Part shown: positions 17,105 through 24,343 of the stretch, in pieces
Layout of the letters: every line of letters begins with the position of its first letter
How positions within the stretch are numbered: position 1 is the stretch's first letter
Assembly: GCF_002177135.1 (NCBI RefSeq)
Contig: NZ_MWPH01000001.1
Location: forward strand, 372,001 to 436,000
Source of the DNA: Natronolimnobius baerhuensis
GTDB lineage: Archaea; Halobacteriota; Halobacteria; Halobacteriales; Natrialbaceae
DNA length: 64,000 bases
Direction of reading: 5' to 3'
The notes under the pieces: generated by a model
Databases searched by the model: none
What the model saw: only the letters and a program-made list of their open reading frames with translations
Told to the model about the DNA's origin: nothing
Program-made: the position numbers and the translations under genes

Positions 17105-17320
17105 ATGAGCATCGTCGACCAACTGCGAGAAAACCAAACAGGGATGCTGTACGATCTGCTGTTTGCCGTCGTCTGGGTCGCGTTCGTAAGTTTCCTCTTT
17201 GATTTCGTCTTCATCGACGCACCCTCGTGGGCATTCTACATGTTCATGCTCGCGGGAATCCCCGCGTACTTTGGCTTTTTCTTCTCGCTCAAGGTGGCCA
17301 AACAACAACAGCGAGAGTAA
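17105..17320 (+). CDS. Small two-helix membrane protein
   Basis: 71 residues: MSIVDQLRENQTGML, then two hydrophobic helices (about residues 18-35 and 40-62) and a basic C-terminal KVAKQQQRE on the cytoplasmic side. The frame extends upstream to 17051, but the ATG at 17105 begins the conserved-looking part and follows GGAGG-like GGGAGGAAACG, a good ribosome site. Position after the acs-symporter-Usp block suggests an accessory to transport, but I do not recognise a named family. Confidence 0.7.
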   Translation: MSIVDQLRENQTGMLYDLLFAVVWVAFVSFLFDFVFIDAPSWAFYMFMLAGIPAYFGFFFSLKVAKQQQRE

Positions 17321-17344
17321 GCGATTGTCAGGGCTAACTAACGT

Positions 17345-17569
17345 TTACTGGCTTTCAGTCGCGCCGAGATATCGCTGTCTCACTCGGAAAAACAGCAGGC
17401 TTGCCCCACCCAAAATCAGTGGCATCGCAATATCACCCGCTGTCCCTGAGAGCGCCGGAAAGACGCTCATACCTGCCATTACCGCAAACACGAGCGCCAG
17501 TAATCCTGCAATCGGCGCGCCGATTCCCTCCGAAAAGACCGCTGCCTTCTCGGTTGATTCGTTACTCAT
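17345..17569 (-). CDS. Small two-helix membrane protein
   Basis: 74 residues: polar start MSNESTEKAAVF, two hydrophobic segments (about residues 16-36 and 42-60) joined by SGTAGDIA, then RVRQRYLG. The 5' extension to 17608 (MHGYLF...) is less likely because it lacks upstream support. It converges with the preceding small membrane gene. Family not recognised; composition and codon use look real for this genome. Confidence 0.65.
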   Translation of the reverse strand: MSNESTEKAAVFSEGIGAPIAGLLALVFAVMAGMSVFPALSGTAGDIAMPLILGGASLLFFRVRQRYLGATESQ

Positions 17570-17635
17570 ATCACGTCTATTGACGTGTGTGAACAAATAT
17601 CCATGCATGTCCGCTGCCTCGAGAGCCCAGAAGTC

Positions 17636-18163
17636 TCACTCACTCTCTGACTCCCGGGCGGAGTCGGAACCCGATTCAGCGCAGTCCCAGTAGTCGACGT
17701 CGTCCTCGAGACGATAGTAGCCCTCGAGCGAGCGCTCATCACGCCCACCCGGTGGCGACCCGACGTAGACGCCAAACGTCTCTTTGTCGGGATACACAGT
17801 GATATCGGGCTCGTTCATCGTCGAGAGCAGCAGGTATTGCAGCGGCCCGTCGCTGTCGTTGACGATTCGATGGCCACCGCGCTCAGTCGCGGGAAACGTG
17901 ACGTAGTCTCCCGCCTCGAGCGGGTGCTCTCCGTCCGCTGCGATCAACAGCCCCTTGCCAGAGAGGACGTACAGTGCTTCCTCGTTCGCCGTGTGATAGT
18001 GATAGGGCCACGACCGCGCTCCAGCTGGCAGTTCGTAGAGGCTGCAGCCGATGTCGGCCGCGTCGACACCGTTCGAGAGTTCTTTCCGGCGAAAGTTCGT
18101 TTCGTCGTCATCGTCGGGATCGTATCGCTGCCACTCGAGGTCGCGTTCGTTGCATTTGTCCAT
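17636..18163 (-). CDS. Cupin-domain protein
   Basis: 175 residues with one cupin barrel. Motif 1 is YHYHTANEEALYVLSGKG (His55, His57, Glu61 or Glu62 as metal ligands) and motif 2 is GDYVTFPATERGGHRIVN (His98). The C-terminal part continues with EPDITVYPDKETFGVYVGSPPG, a signature of a conserved cupin subgroup, then a Ser/Glu-rich tail. It probably binds a metal and a small molecule; enzymatic role (isomerase, dioxygenase) or sensor role is not decidable. No clear operon partner. Confidence 0.85.
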   Translation of the reverse strand: MDKCNERDLEWQRYDPDDDDETNFRRKELSNGVDAADIGCSLYELPAGARSWPYHYHTANEEALYVLSGKGLLIAADGEHPLEAGDYVTFPATERGGHRIVNDSDGPLQYLLLSTMNEPDITVYPDKETFGVYVGSPPGGRDERSLEGYYRLEDDVDYWDCAESGSDSARESESE

Positions 18164-18309
18164 GCAGGATCAATTCGGTGTGGTACCATTGAACTATCGT
18201 CGCTGGTTGCGGTCTGGACTCTCGGTTTTCGAATTCGAAACGCTGTCTCAGACGGTCCGTCTCAGCCCAAAGCGAAACCACCTAACCGCGTCCCCGACTG
18301 CACTCGAGT

Positions 18310-18855
18310 ATGCACACCGAATCGACGGTCGCCGTCCTTCGACTCGGCCACCGGCCCGGCCGGGACGAGCGGATGACGACCCACGTTGGACTCACAGCGC
18401 GGGCACTCGGCGCTGATCGGGTCTGGATCCCGGACAACGCGGGCCAATCACTCGAGACAGTCAGCGATATCACGGACCGATTTGGGGGTCCCTTCGAGGC
18501 GGCGTTGACGGACTCGCCGAAAGGAATCATCCGCAACTGGGACGGCCAGGTTGTTCATCTCACGATGTACGGCGAGCGCGTACAGGACGTCGAAGGCGAC
18601 ATTCGCGACGCACACGCAGGTGGCGAGGACATTCTCGTCGTTGTCGGCTCGGAAAAGGTCTCGTTTGACGTCTACGAGGAGGCCGACTGGAACGTCGGCG
18701 TCACTAACCAGCCCCACTCCGAAGTGGCCGGTTTGGCAGTCTTTCTCGACCGACTGTTCGAGGGCGACGAACTCGAGCGCGAGTGGGAAAACGCGGAGCA
18801 GCAGGTACTCCCGATGGAGACGGGCAAGCGAGTCGAGCCAGTCGACGACGAATAG
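18310..18855 (+). CDS. trm56: tRNA (cytidine(56)-2'-O)-methyltransferase
   Basis: 181 residues. Archaea-specific SPOUT methyltransferase that makes Cm56 in the tRNA T-loop. The N-terminus VAVLRLGHRPGRDERMTTHV is diagnostic of aTrm56, and the knot region contains VVVGSEKVSFDVYEEADWNVGV and TNQPHSEVAGLAVFLDRLF. The length is close to known aTrm56 proteins. It seems independently transcribed, just upstream of the amphi-Trp and tfe genes. Confidence 0.93.
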   Translation: MHTESTVAVLRLGHRPGRDERMTTHVGLTARALGADRVWIPDNAGQSLETVSDITDRFGGPFEAALTDSPKGIIRNWDGQVVHLTMYGERVQDVEGDIRDAHAGGEDILVVVGSEKVSFDVYEEADWNVGVTNQPHSEVAGLAVFLDRLFEGDELEREWENAEQQVLPMETGKRVEPVDDE

Positions 18856-18955
18856 GACGTCGGGTACCGATCACGAGCGACCGTCGACTCCAACCGCCTG
18901 CCGGCCTGCCAGTTCGTAGCCAATCTATTTGTGTCCATCCGGTGGCAGGTATCCT

Positions 18956-19210
18956 ATGGCTGAAACCACGGCAAATACGGAAGACCTCTCGCGCGATGAA
19001 GCAGCGGACTTCCTGCAGGGACTTGCACAGGAACTCCGTGGCACTGGCGATGCAAACATCCGAATCGGAAACAAGACGCTGACGCTCCGACCGAGTTCGA
19101 CAGTCGAATACGAAATCGAAGCCCAAGAGCGTTCGCCGATGCTCGGCGGCCAGCGCGAAGAAGTGACGGTGACCGTCGGCTGGGAACTCGAGGACGACGG
19201 GACAGAGTGA
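18956..19210 (+). CDS. Amphi-Trp domain protein
   Basis: 84 residues; a small cytoplasmic protein of the amphi-Trp family (name from an amphipathic strand ending in a conserved Trp, here VTVTVGWEL). The N-terminal helix LSRDEAADFLQGLAQELR and the central strand NKTLTLRPSSTVEYEIEAQ fit. Function in the family is not known. The ATG at 18956 is preferred over 18929 because TCTATTTG at about 18923-18930 can serve as TATA box for a leaderless message from 18956. Confidence 0.83.
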   Translation: MAETTANTEDLSRDEAADFLQGLAQELRGTGDANIRIGNKTLTLRPSSTVEYEIEAQERSPMLGGQREEVTVTVGWELEDDGTE

Positions 19211-19289
19211 CAGCTACACCCCCGCACGGTGTTTCCGTGCGGGCAGAAGTTGACAAGACTTAATGGCTGCATGGCGTTAGTAGTGGGTA

Positions 19290-19820
19290 ATGGCTTTTGA
19301 GGACCTGCTCGAGGATCCGGTCGTTCAAAAGTATCTTCACGAACTTGTCGGTCCCAAGGGGATGCCCGTTGCGGCGGCACCGCCGGACGGGGAAGTGACC
19401 GACGAGGAGCTTGCAGAAGACCTAGACCTCGAGTTAAACGACGTGCGACGGGCGCTGTTTATCCTGTACGAGAACGATCTCGCCACCTACCGACGGCTGC
19501 GAGATGAGGATTCGGGCTGGCTGACCTACCTCTGGACGTTCCAGTACCAGAACATCCCGGAGAATCTCGAGGAGGAGATGCACCGTCTCCACGACGCCCT
19601 CGATGACCGACAGGAGTACGAACGCACCCACGAGTTCTACCTCTGTGAAATCTGTTCCATCCGCTTCGAGTTCGGTGAAGCAATGGACTTCGGCTTCGAG
19701 TGTCCCGAGTGTGGATCACCGCTCGAGTCGATGGATAACGACCGCCTCGTCACCGCGATGGAAGACCGCCTCGCGGCGCTCGAGGACGAACTCAATCTCG
19801 ATACGAACGCGGACGCCTAA
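19290..19820 (+). CDS. tfe: Transcription initiation factor TFE (TFIIE-alpha homologue)
   Basis: 176 residues. Binds RNA polymerase clamp and the upstream fork to help open promoters. Residues 1-105 form the extended winged helix (FEDLLEDPVVQKYLHELVG, then EDLDLELNDVRRALFILYENDLA and the tip WLTYLWTF). Residues 115-150 form the zinc ribbon, with CEIC and CPECG as the two Cys pairs. A C-terminal helix follows. The next gene overlaps by one base (TAATG), the usual tfe-DUF2110 arrangement in halophiles. Confidence 0.95.
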   Translation: MAFEDLLEDPVVQKYLHELVGPKGMPVAAAPPDGEVTDEELAEDLDLELNDVRRALFILYENDLATYRRLRDEDSGWLTYLWTFQYQNIPENLEEEMHRLHDALDDRQEYERTHEFYLCEICSIRFEFGEAMDFGFECPECGSPLESMDNDRLVTAMEDRLAALEDELNLDTNADA

Positions 19821-20491
19821 TGGTCGTACTCGCAACAAAACTCTACGTCGACGGAGATGCTCAGGACCGAGCGCTCGACTCGCTACGCTCGCTCGTCGGA
19901 AACGAAATCACGGACCTCGATGTCGAATATGAGGTCGGACTACGCCACGATGACTTCCCCACCGTCACTATCGACGGGGACGACGCCGTTGTCGCGCGGA
20001 ACGTCCTCCGCGAGGAGTTCGGCGAAATCGTCCCCGATCTCGAGGATGGTGAGACCTATATCGGGACGCTCACGTCGTGGGACGAAGATGGCTTTGTCCT
20101 CGATGCTGGACAAGCGGTCCAGATCTCGACGGATGACCTCGGCCTTGGACCCGGGACGGGCATCCAGATCCGCGACCGCTACGGACTGGTCCAGCACATG
20201 CCGCTGCGATTCGTCTATCACGAAGACGGTCCGGCAACGCTGGCAGACGAGGAAATCGACCGCTTGTACGAGTGGACACGCGGCGATGGCCGACTCAACG
20301 TCAACAGTGCAACGCGAGCCGAGGTTCGAGCGACGCTGAATCGTGCGGGCCACGCACAGGACTACGTCACCGTCGAACGGATCGGTCTCTTAGAACAGAG
20401 CGTCATCTGTACCGAAGGCACCGATCCGCCGGGGCTGCTCGCAAGTGTCGGCGAGTATCTCCCTGCGGAACTGCGCTGTGTCGTCCCGTAA
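19820..20491 (+). CDS. DUF2110 family protein
   Basis: 223 residues, cytoplasmic. Starts MVVLATKLYVDGDAQDRALDS and contains an OB/S1-like beta segment (TYIGTLTSWDEDGFVLDAG) and a C-terminal helical part with RLNVNSATRAEVRATLNRAG, all typical of DUF2110. The function is unknown, but the gene is consistently next to tfe, here with a 1-base overlap, implying a transcription or RNA-linked role (inference from context). Confidence 0.9.
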   Translation: MVVLATKLYVDGDAQDRALDSLRSLVGNEITDLDVEYEVGLRHDDFPTVTIDGDDAVVARNVLREEFGEIVPDLEDGETYIGTLTSWDEDGFVLDAGQAVQISTDDLGLGPGTGIQIRDRYGLVQHMPLRFVYHEDGPATLADEEIDRLYEWTRGDGRLNVNSATRAEVRATLNRAGHAQDYVTVERIGLLEQSVICTEGTDPPGLLASVGEYLPAELRCVVP

Positions 20492-20492
20492 T

Positions 20493-21266
20493 ATGAATCG
20501 TCGACTCGTTCTCGCAGCGGTTGCGGTCGCTGTGTTGGTCGGGTTAGCCGGCTGTTCGATGATCTTCGGCGGGATCTCCGACGAGGAACTCGATCAGGAA
20601 CAAGAGTACGATGACCTGATCGACAGCGATGCCGACGTCGCAATCGATATCCAGGGCGGCGGCCTCCTCAGCAGCAGTGAGTTCCGCGCCGTTTACGATC
20701 TCAACGAAACGGAAGACCTCTCGCTGTATCGAACCAGTTTCTACCGGGAGGAAGCACTCGACATCCACAGCGTCCGCTACTGGTATCCTGACGGCACCGA
20801 AGTCACTGGTTCGGAGTTAGAAATCGATCAGGGGCGCTCGAGTACAGACATACAGGTGCCGGATGAGAACGGGACGCTTGCGTTCTCCGGCAGCGGCGGC
20901 AGTCAGACGTTCCAACTGCCGGCGTACACGCACGGTTCCTACGAGATCACGCTGCCCGAGGATCATCGAACGTCGAACTTCCTGTTCGGCGACGTAAATC
21001 CGAGTGGCTATGACCGCGAGGTTATCGATAATCGCGAGCACCTGTCCTGGGATCACGTCGACAGCACGATCTCAGTGCGGTTCTACCAGACACGGGATAT
21101 TCCGCTGTTCATCGGGTTGATCGTCACGGCGGTCATCCTCGGTGGAATCGGGATCGCCTACTACTACCGAAAGGTCCAGCAACTCCAAGAAGAGCGAGAG
21201 GAGATGGGCCTCGATATCGATATCGACGACGACTCCGACGATGGGCCACCGCCTGGGCTTCGATAG
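20493..21266 (+). CDS. Membrane-anchored lipoprotein (DUF5803-like)
   Basis: 257 residues. The N-terminus MNRRLVLAAVAVAVLVGLAGC is a lipoprotein signal peptide with lipobox LAGC, so Cys21 should be lipidated and the protein held on the outer face. Residues about 50-205 are a beta-rich extracellular domain (DVAIDIQGGGLLSSSEFRAVY onward). A C-terminal membrane helix (IGLIVTAVILGGIGIAYYY) is followed by an acidic cytoplasmic tail. The ATG lies one base after the DUF2110 stop, so it is co-transcribed with tfe. Function unknown; the haloarchaeal family name DUF5803 is my recollection. Confidence 0.85.
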   Translation: MNRRLVLAAVAVAVLVGLAGCSMIFGGISDEELDQEQEYDDLIDSDADVAIDIQGGGLLSSSEFRAVYDLNETEDLSLYRTSFYREEALDIHSVRYWYPDGTEVTGSELEIDQGRSSTDIQVPDENGTLAFSGSGGSQTFQLPAYTHGSYEITLPEDHRTSNFLFGDVNPSGYDREVIDNREHLSWDHVDSTISVRFYQTRDIPLFIGLIVTAVILGGIGIAYYYRKVQQLQEEREEMGLDIDIDDDSDDGPPPGLR

Positions 21267-21304
21267 CGACCAATAGCGTTGTCCCCGTCCCGTCGAACCT
21301 CTTT

Positions 21305-21763
21305 TCAGTCGTGAATCGCTGTTTCGTCGAGTAACATCGCACTGCCGTCATCGAATTCGAACCGGCCGAGGATAAATCGCGTCGGTGCCTGTGTCGCTTC
21401 GAGCGCCGAGGTGTGTACGGTTCTGGTGACATCAACACCATCGACGAGCCAGCCGAAGTACGCGCCTGAGTCGTCGGATTCGGTCAGGACGAGCAGCATC
21501 GGATCGTCGGTCCGAGCAGTTGTCTGTGTGACACCAGCGACGATTCGCGGAAGGTCGACGACGCGGACGCGAGCGTCACCAACCAGCACCGAGCCAGCGT
21601 TCCACGGGTCGACAGCATCCTCGAGTGGGGCCGTTTCAGCAAGGCCGCGAACGGTTGCGACAGCGTCGGTACGAACGCAGTAGCGGTCGTCAGCGAGTTC
21701 GAATGAGAGGACTGGTACCTGCTCGTCATCAGGAGGAAAATCAGCGTCAGAAGCGGGGGTCAT
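21305..21763 (-). CDS. cheW: CheW-domain chemotaxis coupling protein (divergent copy)
   Basis: 152 residues of a single CheW SH3-like fold: VPVLSFELADDRYCVRTDAVATV at the start and RVRVVDLPRIV plus MLLVLTE in the core. CheW couples transducers to CheA. It is more diverged than the CheW at 21895. The frame extends to 21901, but a TATA-like TTTATTTT on this strand (21793-21800) lies about 30 bases upstream of the ATG at 21763, which fixes the start. Transcribed divergently from the main che operon, it may be an alternative adaptor. Confidence 0.86.
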   Translation of the reverse strand: MTPASDADFPPDDEQVPVLSFELADDRYCVRTDAVATVRGLAETAPLEDAVDPWNAGSVLVGDARVRVVDLPRIVAGVTQTTARTDDPMLLVLTESDDSGAYFGWLVDGVDVTRTVHTSALEATQAPTRFILGRFEFDDGSAMLLDETAIHD

Positions 21764-21779
21764 CGTTTCCGAAAACGGG

Positions 21780-21809
21780 AACGAGGCGCCCCAAAATAAA
21801 CACCTCGTT
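21780..21809 (-). promoter_or_regulatory. Inverted repeat around the TATA box of the minus-strand cheW
   Basis: AACGAGG (21780-21786) and CCTCGTT (21803-21809) are a perfect 7-bp inverted repeat enclosing the TTTATTTTGG element of the minus-strand cheW promoter. A regulator bound here would block TBP access. Candidate operator (inference). Confidence 0.5.
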
Positions 21810-21894
21810 TTGGCATGTTGGGTGGGAAACTCACACATGCGGCCACTCGAGGGGATCAATGTTTTATCGCTGGACTTGGATACTCGAACAGAAC

Positions 21895-22599
21895 ATGGCA
21901 CCGGATCTCCCCGATAAACTGCTCGGCATCGACCTCAACGACGAGCAATCGACGCGCAAGACGGACAGTAGCGATGAGTCAGCCGATGAAGAACACGTTC
22001 GCGTCGTTCGCTTCCAGGTCGGCGACCACCGCCTCGCGGTGCCGGTCGATGACGTTCGAACGACGACTGACGTTCCAGGCGACCTCACAGCTGTTCCACG
22101 AACTCCCGACGCAGTCGAGGGACTGACCGACCTCCGCGGTGAGATTACGGCTGTTATCGACCCGACTGTCCACTTCCCGACGGAGACCACAGACGCCGAC
22201 CAGGACCAACTACTCGTCTTTGACCGCTCGAGTGAGGGCCAGCCAGCGGCGATTCGCGTCGACGAAATCCAGCAGGTCGTCCCAATCCCAGAACGGGACA
22301 TCCTCGACGAAGACGGCGCAACAGACCGTGACCTCTCGAGTGACGCCCTCAAGCACCCGCTCGTTGAGTCGCTCGTCGTCCAGGAGCATCGGCGAACGCG
22401 TCGATTCAGTTCGACAGTGGTCTCGCCAACGGCAGCCGACAACTCAGACACAGCAGCGACAGACTCGAGTCGCAGTGATAGCGATGGCGAGACGGCACGC
22501 GCCAACAGACAGGGACCACAGACGGTCATCGAGGTGACGCCGCTGATCGATACCGACCGGTTACTCGCAGCGGCCGGTCCAACGGCGACCACTCGATAG
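21895..22599 (+). CDS. cheW: CheW-domain chemotaxis coupling protein
   Basis: 234 residues. After a short acidic leader (MAPDLPDKLLGIDLNDEQ) comes the CheW fold: VRVVRFQVGDHRLAVPVDDVRTT, VEGLTDLRGEITAVIDPTVHF and DQLLVFDRSSEGQPAAIRVD. Residues 165-215 are a Ser/Asp-rich disordered insert before a C-terminal strand QTVIEVTPLIDTDRLL. This internal linker makes it longer than a standard CheW. TTTTATCG at 21862-21869 is a probable TATA box 30 bases upstream. Faces the minus-strand cheW and precedes the cheY promoter. Confidence 0.9.
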   Translation: MAPDLPDKLLGIDLNDEQSTRKTDSSDESADEEHVRVVRFQVGDHRLAVPVDDVRTTTDVPGDLTAVPRTPDAVEGLTDLRGEITAVIDPTVHFPTETTDADQDQLLVFDRSSEGQPAAIRVDEIQQVVPIPERDILDEDGATDRDLSSDALKHPLVESLVVQEHRRTRRFSSTVVSPTAADNSDTAATDSSRSDSDGETARANRQGPQTVIEVTPLIDTDRLLAAAGPTATTR

Positions 22600-22649
22600 G
22601 TTGACTCGAATATCCGGGGCTCATTCGGAAGCGCGTGTAGTAACAACCG

Positions 22650-22658
22650 TTTAAAATA
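22650..22658 (+). promoter_or_regulatory. Probable TATA box of the cheY-cheR operon
   Basis: TTTAAAATA lies within CCGTTTAAAATACGG, predicting a start near 22680-22685 and a leader of about 85 bases before the cheY ATG. It is the best TATA match in this gap. Confidence 0.5.
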
Positions 22659-22694
22659 CGGTGTTTCGACGGGGTGTCACGGCTATTCTGCCGC

Positions 22695-22710
22695 TTATCA
22701 CAGGTGATAA
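22695..22710 (+). promoter_or_regulatory. Palindromic operator candidate upstream of cheY
   Basis: TTATCAC-AG-GTGATAA is a perfect 7-bp inverted repeat with a 2-base spacer, placed just after the predicted transcription start of the che operon. Typical size for a dimeric HTH regulator site. Confidence 0.5.
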
Positions 22711-22766
22711 TTGAGAGACAGCATTTATGGTAGTTCTATGGCAATGAGAATTTGGTGTACTAGTGA

Positions 22767-23129
22767 ATGTCGACAGGGGTGCTCATCGTAGACGACTCAC
22801 ATTTTATGCGGAATCTACTGCGTCAGATTCTCGAACAGGACCATCGCATTCTGGGTGAGGCGTCGAACGGGGCTGAGGCAGTCAAGTTGTACAAAGAACA
22901 CGAGCCCGATATCGTGATGATGGACATCGTCATGCCAAAATGCAACGGCATCAAGGCGACGGCGGCCATCAAGAAAATCGACCCGAGCGCACGTGTCATT
23001 ATGTGCACGAGTGTCGGACAGCGCGAGAAAATGAAACTCGCCGTCAAAGCCGGGGCGGACGGCTACGTGACGAAACCCTTTGAGGAGCCAAGCGTCAGGA
23101 AAGCCCTCACGGACGTCGTTGCTGCATGA
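22767..23129 (+). CDS. cheY: Chemotaxis response regulator CheY
   Basis: 120 residues, a stand-alone receiver domain. Acidic pocket VDD at residues 8-10, phospho-acceptor Asp in IVMMDIVMPKCNG, conserved Ser/Thr in MCTSVGQ and Lys in VTKPFEE. It receives phosphate from CheA and, in archaea, acts on the archaellum motor via CheF (not in this window). First gene of the run; its TGA overlaps the cheB ATG (ATGA). Confidence 0.95.
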   Translation: MSTGVLIVDDSHFMRNLLRQILEQDHRILGEASNGAEAVKLYKEHEPDIVMMDIVMPKCNGIKATAAIKKIDPSARVIMCTSVGQREKMKLAVKAGADGYVTKPFEEPSVRKALTDVVAA

Positions 23130-24343
23130 CGCGAGTACTCGTTGTCGACGACTCGCAGTTCTTCCGAACAGTCGTCGGCAACGCGCTCACTGACGCCGGC
23201 TACACAGTCGAAACAGCCGACGACGGCCTCGAGGCCGTTGGCACGGCTGAGACGTTCGACCCGGACGTGATCACGATGGACGTCGAAATGCCCGAACTCA
23301 ACGGCATCGACGCCCTCGAGCAGATCATGCAGACGTCGCCAGTCCCGGTCATTATGGCGAGTGCATACACCGAAGCGAACGCGGATGCGACCTTCGATGC
23401 ACTCGAGGCTGGAGCCGTTGGCGTCCTCAAAAAACCCGACGGCTCGGGCTCGCGCAATATTGCCCACTTCGTCGATGAACTCGAGGAAAAAATCGAACGG
23501 CTCGAGGATGCTGATATTTCGGAACTGGCGCTCACTCGAACGACTGCGACAGCACGGATGACGCGCGCTCGAGCAGAACAGCCAGCAACCGAGAGATCGG
23601 CGACCGCGACACAGACGTCGTCAGTCGGGTCCGGTACCGGGACCACACAGGCCGATATCAGCCCGGCCGGTCCAGCCGGCATTGACACGTCAGTTGAGAA
23701 GCCGACTGTTCCACTCGAGGAGTCGACGACGGCGACATCGACAGCCGACGCCAGCGACGAGGCTGGGCCGACGATTATTATCGGTGCCTCGACTGGCGGC
23801 CCGAAGATCGTCGAGCAAATCTGTTCACACCTCCCCCGATCACTCGGGGCACGGGTGGTTGTCGTCCAGCATATGCCGGCAGATTTCACTGCTCGATTCG
23901 CCGAACGGCTCGATTCACGGAGTGCGTACGACGTGACACACGCCGACGACGGCGACTGGGTCAGTGCCGGCGAGATCATCGTCGCACCGGGCGATGCAGA
24001 CCTCGAGATTACGACCGTTGCAGATGGTTCGTTCCGTGTTCGACTGATCGACAGCGGCGGGACGATTCAGCCAGCGATTGACGTGACGATGAACAGTGCC
24101 GCAGCAGCTATCGACGACACACTTTGTGGTGTCGTCCTGAGCGGCATGGGAAGCGATGGCGCAGCCGGTATCGAGTCGATTGCTCGTGCCGGTGGCCATA
24201 CGATTGCACAGGATGAGTCGACGAGTCCCGTGTTTGGAATCCCCTGTCAGGCAATCGAAACCGGGTGCGTCGAGACAGTCGCACCCGCTTGTGACCTCGT
24301 CGACGAACTCGTAACCGCAACCGCGGGTGACAGCGATGACTGA
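23126..24343 (+). CDS. cheB: Chemotaxis protein-glutamate methylesterase CheB
   Basis: 405 residues. Residues 1-120 are a receiver domain (VVDDSQFFRTVV; Asp in ITMDVEMPELNG; Lys in LKKPDGSG). A Thr/Ala/Ser-rich linker of about 80 residues follows. The C-terminal methylesterase domain has the catalytic Ser in IIGASTGGPK (about residue 220), His in VVVQHMPADFT and Asp in LSGMGSDGAAG. It removes methyl groups from transducer glutamates for adaptation. Its end overlaps cheA by 8 bases. Confidence 0.95.
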   Translation: MTRVLVVDDSQFFRTVVGNALTDAGYTVETADDGLEAVGTAETFDPDVITMDVEMPELNGIDALEQIMQTSPVPVIMASAYTEANADATFDALEAGAVGVLKKPDGSGSRNIAHFVDELEEKIERLEDADISELALTRTTATARMTRARAEQPATERSATATQTSSVGSGTGTTQADISPAGPAGIDTSVEKPTVPLEESTTATSTADASDEAGPTIIIGASTGGPKIVEQICSHLPRSLGARVVVVQHMPADFTARFAERLDSRSAYDVTHADDGDWVSAGEIIVAPGDADLEITTVADGSFRVRLIDSGGTIQPAIDVTMNSAAAAIDDTLCGVVLSGMGSDGAAGIESIARAGGHTIAQDESTSPVFGIPCQAIETGCVETVAPACDLVDELVTATAGDSDD

